This document shows, one piece after another, positions 56,208 to 64,000 of a stretch of DNA of 64,000 nucleotides. Source of the DNA: an uncultured Comamonas sp. Its GTDB lineage: Bacteria > Pseudomonadota > Gammaproteobacteria > Burkholderiales > Burkholderiaceae_C. The stretch's first letter is position 1. Each line of letters starts with the position of its first letter. Location: assembly GCA_947306475.1 (NCBI GenBank), contig CAMZGS010000009.1, forward strand, positions 88,770-152,769, in the 5' to 3' direction. Under the pieces are notes generated by a model. It made no database searches, was not told the DNA's origin, and saw nothing but the letters and a program-made list of their open reading frames with translations. Made by a program: the position numbers and the translations under genes.

Positions 56208-58361
56208 ATGGCGGATACACATCAGGGCGGGGCCGGGAGCGATTTTGACCTGACCCAGTTTTATCAGGTCTTTTTTGAAGAGGCGGCAGAAAATCTGGAT
56301 CAAATGGAGCAGATGCTGCTCAATTTGGATCTCTCGCAGGCCAATGACGAAGAGCTCAACGGCATCTTCCGCTGCGCCCACTCCATCAAAGGGGGGTCTG
56401 CGACGTTTGGCTTCAACGATGTGGCCGAGCTGACGCACAAGATGGAGTCGCTGCTCGACAGGCTGCGGCGCCACGAGATCACCCCCATTCCTGAAATGGT
56501 GGACGTCCTGCTCGAATCTGCCGACGCATCGCGCAGCCTGCTGGCTCGCCATCAGGCGGGTGGTGAAGGCGAGGCCCTACCAACCCAGGATCTGGTGCAA
56601 CGTATCGTGGCGCTGGCTGCAGGACAGAATCCCAGCGCTGGCGAGGCGGCACCAGCCCCCGTGCAGGCACCGGCACCGGCGCCTGTGGTGGAGGCGCCGA
56701 CCCCTGCTCCCGCAGCAGCGCCGGCCCCGGCATCGGCCATGCCAGCACCTTCGGCGCCAGGGCAGGAGCGGCGGCTGCAGTTGAAGATCGGCCCCGTGGA
56801 ACATCTGGAGTCGGTGGATGCCATCAAGGAGTTGTTCCGCGACATCCCTGGCTTGGGCAGCATTGAGGATCTACCCTGTGCAGAGCCCCAGTACCGCCTG
56901 TTTTCCGTCACCACACAGTCCAGTAATGAGGATTTGCTGGATCTGATGGTTTTCCACGTCAGCAAGGATCAGGTGCAGATTACGGAGCAGGCGCAAGCCA
57001 CCGATTCCACCGCGCAGCCACAGGCAGCTGCCCAGGGCGGCGCAGCCGTGGTGGATCCTGATAGCAATCTGGCAGAGGTGTCGGTGGAGCACGTGCAGCC
57101 CTACGGCATTTTCGAGGGTGCGCCGGGAGCACCGCCGGCTGCCAAGCCGGCTTCCGCGGCTGCCAAGTCCACGACCACGCGCCCCAACATCGCGCAGATG
57201 GAGTCCACCAGCATCCGCGTGGAGGTCAAGAAGGTTGACCAGCTGATCAACCTGGCTGGTGAGCTGGTCATCATTCAGGCCATGCTGGCGCAAAACAGTC
57301 AGACGCTGGATCCGACGGCCAACCAGCAGCTGCTGGCAGGTTTGGCGGACCTGGATCGCAACACGCGCGACCTGCAGGAAGCGGTGATGTCGATTCGCAT
57401 GATCCCCATGTCCACGGTGTTCAGCCGCTTCCCGCGCATGTTGCGGGATCTGGCCAACAAAATGGGCAAGAAGATCAACCTGGTGACCCAGGGTGAAGCC
57501 ACGGAGCTGGACAAGGGGCTGGTGGAAAAGATCACCGACCCGCTGACGCACCTGGTGCGCAACAGCGTGGACCACGGCATCGAGATGCCTGAAGACCGCA
57601 TCAAGGCAGGCAAGACCGAACACGGCACCCTGACCCTGGCCGCATCGCACCAGGGTGGCTCCATCGTCATCGAAGTGCGTGACGATGGCCGCGGCATGAA
57701 CCGCGAGAAGATCCTGCGCAAGGCCCGCGAGCGTGGCATGGATGTTTCGGACAGCATGCCCGACAACGAGGTCTGGATGCTGATCTTCGCCCCGGGCTTC
57801 TCCACCGCCGAGCAGGTGACCGACGTTTCCGGCCGTGGTGTGGGCATGGACGTGGTGCGCAAGAACATCGCCTCGCTCAATGGCTCGGTGGAGATCGACT
57901 CGGTTGAGGGTGTGGGGATGCGCGTCTCCATCCGTCTGCCCCTGACCCTGGCCATCATGGATGGCATGTCCGTCGGGGTGGGGGAAGAGGTGTACATCCT
58001 GCCCCTGTCCTCGGTGGTCGAGTCCTTCCAGGTCAATCCGGACGATGTCAGCACCGTCACCCAGGGCTCGCAACTGGTCAAGGTGCGCGACGAGTACATG
58101 CCTGTCATCAGCCTGGAAAAGGTGTTCAGCGTGCCGCGCAAGGAAGGCGACAAGTCCAGCGACATCATGGTGGTGATCGAGTCGGATGGCAGCCGCGTCG
58201 CACTGCTGGTGGATGAGCTGCTCGGTCAGCACCAGGTGGTGGTGAAGAACCTGGAAAGCAATTACCGCAAGGTGCAGAACGTCTCGGGTGCCACCATCCT
58301 GGGTGACGGCACGGTGGCCTTGATTCTGGATACCAGCAGCCTGGTACGCAGGGTGCGCTGA
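56208..58361 (+). CDS. cheA: Chemotaxis histidine kinase CheA
   Basis: CheA, 717 residues, is the receptor-controlled kinase that phosphorylates CheY and CheB. Domains in order: HPt with H58 (CAHSIKGGSATFGF), an alanine/proline-rich linker (about 145-185), a P2 response-regulator binding domain (about 187-260), dimerisation domain (about 325-390), HATPase with N-box HLVRNSVDHGIE near residue 447 and RDDGRGM, and a C-terminal CheW-like domain from about 580. All catalytic motifs are intact. The gap to cheW is 56 bases. Confidence 0.97.
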   Translation: MADTHQGGAGSDFDLTQFYQVFFEEAAENLDQMEQMLLNLDLSQANDEELNGIFRCAHSIKGGSATFGFNDVAELTHKMESLLDRLRRHEITPIPEMVDVLLESADASRSLLARHQAGGEGEALPTQDLVQRIVALAAGQNPSAGEAAPAPVQAPAPAPVVEAPTPAPAAAPAPASAMPAPSAPGQERRLQLKIGPVEHLESVDAIKELFRDIPGLGSIEDLPCAEPQYRLFSVTTQSSNEDLLDLMVFHVSKDQVQITEQAQATDSTAQPQAAAQGGAAVVDPDSNLAEVSVEHVQPYGIFEGAPGAPPAAKPASAAAKSTTTRPNIAQMESTSIRVEVKKVDQLINLAGELVIIQAMLAQNSQTLDPTANQQLLAGLADLDRNTRDLQEAVMSIRMIPMSTVFSRFPRMLRDLANKMGKKINLVTQGEATELDKGLVEKITDPLTHLVRNSVDHGIEMPEDRIKAGKTEHGTLTLAASHQGGSIVIEVRDDGRGMNREKILRKARERGMDVSDSMPDNEVWMLIFAPGFSTAEQVTDVSGRGVGMDVVRKNIASLNGSVEIDSVEGVGMRVSIRLPLTLAIMDGMSVGVGEEVYILPLSSVVESFQVNPDDVSTVTQGSQLVKVRDEYMPVISLEKVFSVPRKEGDKSSDIMVVIESDGSRVALLVDELLGQHQVVVKNLESNYRKVQNVSGATILGDGTVALILDTSSLVRRVR

Positions 58362-58417
58362 TGCCAGTGGCATCTGATTAACATGAACAATTGAATAGGG
58401 CAGGCAAAGGAGTAGCC

Positions 58418-58906
58418 ATGACTATCTTGGGAAAAAATACAGAAAATACAGCTTCGGGTGCACGTGAATATCTGACTTTCCGTCTTGGCAAGGAAGAGTA
58501 TGGCATCGAGATCTTGAAAGTGCAGGAAATTCGCGGCTACGAGCAACCCACCCGAATTGCCAATGCCCCTGAATTCATCAAGGGCGTGGTCAATCTGCGC
58601 GGCACCATTGTGCCCATTGTGGACATGCGGGTGAAGTTCAATTGCTCGGAAGTGGAGTACAACAGCTTCACGGTGGTGATCATTCTGAATCTGCACAAAC
58701 GTGTGGTTGGCATCGTGGTGGATTCGGTCAGCGATGTGATGGAGCTGGCTCCGGAATCCATTCGTCCTGCTCCCGATATTGAAAGCTCCATCGACAGCGC
58801 ATGCATTCTGGGGCTGGGCTCGGTGGGCGAGCGCATGTTGATTTTGTTGGATATCGAGAAGCTCATGTCCAATGTTGACATGGGCCTGGTTGCACCCGCT
58901 GAGTAA
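58418..58906 (+). CDS. cheW: Chemotaxis coupling protein CheW
   Basis: CheW, 162 residues, links chemoreceptors to CheA. The sequence [31 protein letters not shown] and [21 protein letters not shown] is typical. ATG 58418 follows AAAGGAG; an upstream codon at 58391 is not needed. No chemoreceptor gene follows; cheR starts 103 bases downstream. Confidence 0.96.
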   Translation: MTILGKNTENTASGAREYLTFRLGKEEYGIEILKVQEIRGYEQPTRIANAPEFIKGVVNLRGTIVPIVDMRVKFNCSEVEYNSFTVVIILNLHKRVVGIVVDSVSDVMELAPESIRPAPDIESSIDSACILGLGSVGERMLILLDIEKLMSNVDMGLVAPAE

Positions 58907-59009
58907 TTGCATCGCTTGCAGCGAGGGCCCTCTGCGTCATTGACTTGTCGATGACCGGAGCTGGGTACATAGCTTGTGCTGCAGCACGCTGCAGTGATAG
59001 GTAGAGTCC

Positions 59010-59894
59010 ATGCGTCGGTTTGAACGTTCTACGCCCGCGGCCCTCCGGCCAGATCCCGCAATGGGCAGCGGTTCCGTGCCTCAGGAGCGTGAATTTGCCT
59101 GGACGTCGGCGGATTTTTCCCGAGTGCAAGGGCTGATTTACAAGCATGCTGGCATCAGCCTGCACGACGGCAAACATGCCATGGTGTACAGCCGCCTGTC
59201 GCGGCGTCTGCGTGAAACGGGGCATGCCAGCTTTGATGCTTACCTGGATTGGCTGGAAAAAAGCGGCGATGCGCACGAATGGCAGCAGTTCGTGAATGCG
59301 CTGACCACCAACCTGACGGCGTTCTTTCGCGAAAACCACCATTTCGAAGCGCTGGCGCAGCTGCTCAAGTCCAGGCCCGCGAGCACCCCGTGGCGAGTCT
59401 GGTGCAGTGCTGCCTCCACCGGGGAGGAGCCCTATTCCATCGTCATGACGGCGCTGGAAGCCTTGGGGCCGCAGGCCAATTTCAAACTTGTTGCCAGCGA
59501 TATCGATTCCAAGGTGCTGGCCACTGGTGCGGCGGGGATTTACCGTCTCGAAGGGGTCAAGAACATGAGCCCCGAGCGTTTGCGCAATTTTTTCCTGCGC
59601 GGCAAGGACAGCAATGCGGGCATGGTGCGCGTCAAACCCGAGCTGCGGCGCATGATCGAATTCATGCAGGTCAACCTCATCCGGGACGACTGGCCATTCA
59701 AGGAACCTTTTGACGTGGTCTTCTGCCGCAATGTGATGATTTATTTCGACGCACCAACGCAGCGCAAGGTTCTGGAGCGTATTCACAAGGTGATGAAACC
59801 TGGGGGGACGCTTTTTGTTGGCCATGCGGAAAATTTCAGCGATTCGCGCGATCTTTTTGTTCTGCGCGGAAAAACCATATACGAGCGAGTTTGA
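59010..59894 (+). CDS. cheR: Chemotaxis protein methyltransferase CheR
   Basis: CheR, 294 residues, methylates receptor glutamates using S-adenosylmethionine. The all-helical N-terminal domain is followed by the SAM-binding domain with WCSAASTGEEPYS (about 132-144), DIDSKVL and VVFCRNVMIYF (about 232-242). An internal ATG at 59061 could serve as start, because the first 17 residues are not conserved. There is no pentapeptide-binding oddity visible. Confidence 0.95.
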   Translation: MRRFERSTPAALRPDPAMGSGSVPQEREFAWTSADFSRVQGLIYKHAGISLHDGKHAMVYSRLSRRLRETGHASFDAYLDWLEKSGDAHEWQQFVNALTTNLTAFFRENHHFEALAQLLKSRPASTPWRVWCSAASTGEEPYSIVMTALEALGPQANFKLVASDIDSKVLATGAAGIYRLEGVKNMSPERLRNFFLRGKDSNAGMVRVKPELRRMIEFMQVNLIRDDWPFKEPFDVVFCRNVMIYFDAPTQRKVLERIHKVMKPGGTLFVGHAENFSDSRDLFVLRGKTIYERV

Positions 59895-59966
59895 ATTTGA
59901 AAGAAAATGTGCGAGCCAATATAGCCCTTTCTTTCCAGCTCTGTTTCTAGCAACAAGGACGGCAGC

Positions 59967-60746
59967 ATGAATCCTCTTTATTCAGGATTGGCCACCAATG
60001 CCGATGGTGTGGGGCGCGGTGCGGCCGCGTCCGATGCCTGGAACGCGAAGCGCAACATCATGCCGAAAATTGCGCCGCGCAGCATTGCGGTGGAGGCACG
60101 TCAGGATGCCGCCGCACCTGCCTCTCGCACCGCGCTGGAGGAGTTGCGCAAACGCACTCCCAAGCCGGGGGAAGCATCCTTTTTCTATTTCGATCACCAC
60201 TTCCAGTACGCTGCCGTGAAGGTGCTGCCGGGTGAATATTTCGTTACCGACCAGAATGTGATGATCTGTACGGTGCTGGGCTCCTGCATCGCAGCATGCC
60301 TGTGGGATCGGACGCGCAACGTCGGTGGCATGAACCACTTCATGCTGCCTGAGGGTGACACTGCCGATACCTCCGGCCGCTATGGCTCGTTTGCCATGGA
60401 AGTCCTGATCAATGAGATGCTCAAGCTGGGCGCACGGCGGGAGACCATGCAGGCCAAGATCTTCGGGGGTGGTCAGGTCATGGCCAGCTTCACCACCATG
60501 AACGTGGGAGAGCGCAACACCGACTTTGTCACCCAGTTTTTACAGACAGAGCGCATCCCCATCGTTTCCGAGGACGTGCTCGACATCTATCCGCGCAAGG
60601 TTGTGTATTTCCCCACCACGGGCAAGGCGATGGTCAAGCGCCTGGCCCATGCCCATCCAGAAGTGCTGATCGAACGCGAGCGCGCCACGGGCAGCGCTGC
60701 GCAACTGGTCAAGAGCAGCGCCGGCGGCAGCGTGGATTTGTTTTGA
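59967..60746 (+). CDS. cheD: Chemoreceptor glutamine deamidase CheD
   Basis: CheD, 259 residues, deamidates receptor glutamines. The catalytic cysteine C107 (TVLGSCIAAC) and histidine H124 (GGMNHFMLP) are present with T102. The first 70 residues are an extension not found in short CheD proteins. The chain ends AGGSVDLF, sharing G-S-[VI]-[DE]-L-F with the end of the CheZ-like protein of this operon. It lies 19 bases before cheB. Confidence 0.95.
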   Translation: MNPLYSGLATNADGVGRGAAASDAWNAKRNIMPKIAPRSIAVEARQDAAAPASRTALEELRKRTPKPGEASFFYFDHHFQYAAVKVLPGEYFVTDQNVMICTVLGSCIAACLWDRTRNVGGMNHFMLPEGDTADTSGRYGSFAMEVLINEMLKLGARRETMQAKIFGGGQVMASFTTMNVGERNTDFVTQFLQTERIPIVSEDVLDIYPRKVVYFPTTGKAMVKRLAHAHPEVLIERERATGSAAQLVKSSAGGSVDLF

Positions 60747-60765
60747 TGAAAAGGGCTGATAAGGC

Positions 60766-61860
60766 ATGAAGAGCAAGATTCGGGTGATTGTGGTGGACGA
60801 CTCAGCACTGGTGCGCAGCTTGCTGGCGGAAATCATCAACCGACAAGGCGACATGGAGTGCATTGGCACGGCCAACGATCCTTTGGTGGCCCGCGAGATG
60901 ATTCGCGAGCTCAACCCGGACGTCATCACCCTGGATGTGGAAATGCCGCGCATGGATGGCATCGACTTTCTGGGGCGCCTGATGCGCCTGCGTCCCATGC
61001 CGGTGCTGATGATTTCCACCCTGACCGAGCGCGGTGCTGAAGTGACCATGCGTGCCCTGGAACTGGGAGCCGTGGATTTCGTGGCCAAGCCGCGCATTGG
61101 CGTGGCCAACGGCTTGCAGCAGCTGGCCACCGAGATCGTGGACAAGATCCGCATCGCCGCCAAGGCCCACGTGCACCGTGTGGTTCGTTCGCCCTCGGCC
61201 GGGGCAGCGGCGCCAGCGGCCAAGCCGGCAGCTTCCAGCGCTGGCCTGTTGGGGCGGGTCTCCACCGAAAAGCTGATTGCCATTGGCGCCTCCACCGGGG
61301 GCACCGAGGCGATCAAGGAAGTGCTGATCCACATGCCGGCCGATGCGCCAGCCATCGTCATCACCCAGCACATGCCGCCAGGCTTTACCACCAGCTTTGC
61401 CGCGCGCCTGAACAGCCTGTGCCAGATCACCGTGAAGGAGGCGGTGCATGGCGAGCGCATTCTCCCGGGCCATGCCTATATTGCTCCGGGTGGCAGGCAG
61501 TTCGCCATCAGCCGCAGCGGTGCCAACTATGTGGCAGTGGTCAATGACGATCCGCCCGTCAATCGCCACAAGCCTTCGGTGGAGGTGCTCTTCAAGTCGG
61601 TGGCGCAGTTTGCCGGCCGTAACGCTTTCGGCGTGATGCTCACCGGCATGGGAGCCGACGGTGCCGCTGCGATGCGCGAGATGCGCGATGCCGGCAGCTA
61701 CAACTACGTGCAGGACGAAGCCAGCTGCATCGTCTTCGGCATGCCGCGTGAAGCCATCGCTCACGGCGCAGCCGATGAAGTCCTGCCCTTGAGCAAGATT
61801 GCCGAAGCCTTGCTGGCGCGCCTGCGCTCTGCCGGGGCAGACGTGCGGCACCGCATCTGA
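60766..61860 (+). CDS. cheB: Chemotaxis methylesterase CheB
   Basis: CheB, 364 residues, removes receptor methyl groups when phosphorylated by CheA. N-terminal receiver with D57 ([11 protein letters not shown]), an alanine-rich linker (about 144-160), and the methylesterase domain with triad S176 ([10 protein letters not shown]), H202 (QHMPPGF) and D298 ([10 protein letters not shown]). It is the last gene of the operon; no cheY2 or cheZ follows, unlike in related genera. Confidence 0.97.
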   Translation: MKSKIRVIVVDDSALVRSLLAEIINRQGDMECIGTANDPLVAREMIRELNPDVITLDVEMPRMDGIDFLGRLMRLRPMPVLMISTLTERGAEVTMRALELGAVDFVAKPRIGVANGLQQLATEIVDKIRIAAKAHVHRVVRSPSAGAAAPAAKPAASSAGLLGRVSTEKLIAIGASTGGTEAIKEVLIHMPADAPAIVITQHMPPGFTTSFAARLNSLCQITVKEAVHGERILPGHAYIAPGGRQFAISRSGANYVAVVNDDPPVNRHKPSVEVLFKSVAQFAGRNAFGVMLTGMGADGAAAMREMRDAGSYNYVQDEASCIVFGMPREAIAHGAADEVLPLSKIAEALLARLRSAGADVRHRI

Positions 61861-61885
61861 CGAGGCCACCCAGCGCAGGAACTCT

Positions 61886-61979
61886 AAAAAAGAGAGCTGC
61901 TTGCGCGCGATAACGAAGGATTTCATGGTGTTTTATGCCTGAAATCCAGGGTGGATAGGTGCAAGCAGCTCTCTTTTTT
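61886..61979. repeat. Long intergenic palindrome, copy 5
   Basis: A 94-base family member between the convergent cheB and ABC-F genes. Outer arms are perfect 19-base repeats (61886-61904 and 61961-61979), each containing GAGAGCTGCTTGC or its complement and a run of six A or T. Inner arms are GGATTTCA (61918-61925) and TGAAATCC (61940-61947). The T runs at both ends make it a good bidirectional terminator. It overlaps the last two bases of the ABC-F gene. Confidence 0.85.
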
Positions 61980-63873
61980 ATATGCTGGAGAGCAACTCCC
62001 AGCGCTCCAGGGCCTGCATCAAGGCCTCTTCAATTTCCGCATCGCGTGCGTGCAGCGCCAGGGCGCGGGCGTTGTCGCGGGCGTAAATCTGCGGATCAGC
62101 GAGTTCGGCTCGCAGACTGGCCTGTTCGGCTTCCAGGGCCTCGATCTGGGAGGGCAGCTGTCCCAGCTCACGCTGCTCCTTGTAGCTGAGCTTGCGTTTG
62201 GCAGGCGGCGGCGCATTTCTAGTTGCCTTGGGTGCTGCCGCGGGTGCCGGGACAGGGGATGCAGCCTTGCCGGCCTGTGCAGCGGCCAGTGCCTGACTGC
62301 GCTGCGATTGCACCAGCCAGTCCTGCACGCTGCCCTCGTATTCGCGCCAGCGGCCATCGCCCTCGGCGGCAATGATGCTGGTGACCACGTTGTCCAGAAA
62401 CGTACGGTCGTGGCTGACCAGAAACACCGTACCGTCGTACTGCTGCAAAAGATCTTCCAGCAGCTCCAGTGTCTCGATGTCCAGGTCGTTGGTGGGCTCG
62501 TCCAGCACCAGCACATTGGCAGGGCGTGCAAACAGGCGGGCCAGAAGCAGGCGATTGCGTTCCCCGCCGGACAGGGAGCGCACCGGCGAGCGCGCTCGTG
62601 CTGGCGGAAACAAAAAGTCCTGCAAATAACTTTTCACGTGCTTTTTGTTCTTGCCGATCTCGATCCACTCGCTGCCGGGGCTGATGAAGTCTTCCAGCGT
62701 GGCATCCAGGTCGATCTGGGTGCGCATCTGGTCGAAGTAGGCCACTTGCAGGTTGCTGCCCAGGCGTACCTTGCCGTCATCGGGCGCCAGCTCGCCCAGA
62801 ATCATCTTCAGCAGCGTCGTCTTGCCGGCCCCGTTGGGGCCCAGCAGCCCCACCTTGTCACCGCGCAGAATGGTGGCGCTGAAGTTGTGCACGATGCGCC
62901 GCTCGCCAAACTGTTTGGAGACGCCGGTCAGCTCCGCCACGATCTTGCCCTGGTAGCTGCTTTCCTTGCCCGAGGCAATGTCCATCTGCACATTGCCCAG
63001 TGCCGTACGTCGTGCCTGACGTTGGGCGCGCAGCTGCTCAAGGCGTTCGATGCGGCTGACACTGCGCGTACGCCGTGCCTCTACACCCTTGCGGATCCAG
63101 ATTTCCTCCTGGGCGAGCAGTTTGTCGGCCTTGGCATTGATGACGGCTTCCTGCTGCAACTGCTCGCTCTTGAGCTGCTGATACTGCGAGAAGTTGCCGG
63201 GGTAGGAGCGCAGCTGCCCGCGGTCCAGCTCCACAATGCGCGTGGCAATGCGGTCCAGAAAGGCACGGTCGTGGGTGATCGTGACCACGCTGCCCTTGAA
63301 GTTCAGCAGCAAATCCTCCAGCCAGGTGATGGAATCCATGTCCAGATGGTTGGTAGGCTCATCCAGCAACAGCACATCCGGCCTGGCCACCAGCGCCTGT
63401 GCCAGTGCCACACGCTTTTTCGTGCCGCCGGACAGATCTCCCACCCGTGCGCTGCCATCCAGGTGCAGGCGCTGCAGGGTCTCTTCCACACGCTGCTCCC
63501 AATTCCAGGCATCCAGGGCCTCGATGCGCGATTGCAATGCATCAAGGTCCACTCCGGGCGGATGGGCCAGATACTGCTCGCGCAAGGCAGCGGCCTCGGC
63601 CAGTCCCAGGGCAGCGGCCTCAAACACCGTGTGCTCGGGAAGCAGGTCCGGCTCCTGTGCCACGTAGGCAATGCGAAGGTCCGTCTGCACCTGCAATTGC
63701 CCATCGTCGGCATGCGCCAGGCCGCCCAGAATCTTGAGCAGGGACGATTTGCCCGCTCCGTTGCGCCCGATCAGGCCGATGCGTTCTGCGCTCTCCAGCA
63801 CAAAGTCCGCGTGATCCAGCAAAGCAACGTGGCCAAAGGCCAGCTGCGCGTCAAGTAATGTGATCAGTGCCAT
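61978..63873 (-). CDS. uup: ABC-F family ATPase (Uup-like)
   Basis: A 631-residue cytoplasmic protein with two ABC ATPase domains and no membrane part. Walker A motifs are GRNGAGKS (36-43) and GPNGAGKTT (about 350), signatures LSGGTKKR and LSGGERNR, with the PtIM linker between. A C-terminal coiled coil (about 560-631, rich in LPSQIEALEAEQASLRAEL) marks the Uup branch of ABC-F, which acts on ribosomes or branched DNA. ATG 63873 is preferred over a codon three residues earlier. Its own promoter should be in the last 120 bases. Confidence 0.93.
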   Translation of the reverse strand: MALITLLDAQLAFGHVALLDHADFVLESAERIGLIGRNGAGKSSLLKILGGLAHADDGQLQVQTDLRIAYVAQEPDLLPEHTVFEAAALGLAEAAALREQYLAHPPGVDLDALQSRIEALDAWNWEQRVEETLQRLHLDGSARVGDLSGGTKKRVALAQALVARPDVLLLDEPTNHLDMDSITWLEDLLLNFKGSVVTITHDRAFLDRIATRIVELDRGQLRSYPGNFSQYQQLKSEQLQQEAVINAKADKLLAQEEIWIRKGVEARRTRSVSRIERLEQLRAQRQARRTALGNVQMDIASGKESSYQGKIVAELTGVSKQFGERRIVHNFSATILRGDKVGLLGPNGAGKTTLLKMILGELAPDDGKVRLGSNLQVAYFDQMRTQIDLDATLEDFISPGSEWIEIGKNKKHVKSYLQDFLFPPARARSPVRSLSGGERNRLLLARLFARPANVLVLDEPTNDLDIETLELLEDLLQQYDGTVFLVSHDRTFLDNVVTSIIAAEGDGRWREYEGSVQDWLVQSQRSQALAAAQAGKAASPVPAPAAAPKATRNAPPPAKRKLSYKEQRELGQLPSQIEALEAEQASLRAELADPQIYARDNARALALHARDAEIEEALMQALERWELLSSI

Positions 63874-63930
63874 AGGGCGCAAATTATCAAGGCACCGGGG
63901 GAGGAGCTGCCGGCTTCCCGGACGCAGATG

Positions 63931-63962
63931 TTGTGACGACCTCCCAAAAACGGTGTTATAGT
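63931..63962 (+). promoter_or_regulatory. Possible promoter reading out of the right edge
   Basis: TTGTGA (63931-63936) and TATAGT (63957-63962) could be a plus-strand promoter for a gene or RNA starting beyond the window, but the spacer of 20 bases is long. The last 38 bases hold no recognised feature. Confidence 0.25.
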
Positions 63963-64000
63963 CACGTCCCTCGCAACGACTGGCAGCGAGGAAGCGGCGC

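Overview
The window is about 64 kb of a GC-rich chromosome from a motile, facultatively denitrifying betaproteobacterium, most probably family Comamonadaceae (Comamonas/Acidovorax/Alicycliphilus type). The evidence is the gene content and order: a narGHJI respiratory nitrate reductase, Omp32-like porins, the betaproteobacterial cluster mlaFEDACB - ABC exporter - bolA - murA - hisG - hisD, a cheYAWRDB operon, and a family of long intergenic palindromes. Genus is inference; no rRNA, tRNA or CRISPR array was seen.

Layout. 1-4.9 kb: 3' end of narG, then narH, narJ, narI, a parvulin-type isomerase and a truncated carbonic anhydrase. 4.9-7.4 kb: copper ATPase copA behind a textbook CueR-type promoter that appears to start transcription at the ATG. 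7.5-19.2 kb: the flagellar block fliR-Q-P-O-N-M-L-K-J-I-H-G-F on the minus strand, with fliE divergent. 19.4-24.3 kb: an OsmC-like protein, ilvA, cobS, cobC and a luciferase-like monooxygenase, lying between fliE and a second flagellar block fliD-S-T (24.4-26.5 kb). 26.8-36.1 kb: hisD, hisG, murA, a BolA protein, an ABC-2 exporter and a complete Mla lipid transport operon. 36.1-38.5 kb: a polar amino acid ABC importer. 38.6-42.4 kb: a zinc-ribbon membrane protein, remnants of an IS5-type and an IS3-type element, and a secreted lysyl-endopeptidase-like protease with three C-terminal DUF5648 repeats. 42.8-47.1 kb: dTDP-rhamnose genes rfbBDAC and coaX. 47.3-53.2 kb: a BON-LysM protein, a rhodanese, a LysE exporter, an aminotransferase and two porins. 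53.4-55.1 kb: a two-component pair. 55.3-61.9 kb: the chemotaxis operon. 62.0-63.9 kb: an ABC-F ATPase.

How the genes fit together. The two flagellar blocks supply the export gate, C-ring, MS-ring, ATPase complex, hook-length control, filament cap and cap chaperones; FliM carries the N-terminal CheY-binding peptide that the chemotaxis operon feeds. The first gene of that operon encodes a 150-residue protein that carries the CheZ catalytic pattern F-x-D-x(3)-Q-x-I and ends in a G-S-[IV]-[DE]-L-F tail also present at the end of CheD, so it may be a minimal CheY phosphatase. The Mla genes, murA, rhamnose genes and porins all concern the cell envelope.

The most unusual points are the small CheZ-like protein and its shared tail, the family of long palindromes that sit mainly at convergent gene ends, the leaderless copA start inside a decayed carbonic anhydrase gene, a candidate small RNA or attenuator ahead of ilvA, and insertion-sequence junctions that seem to set the stop codons of both neighbouring genes.
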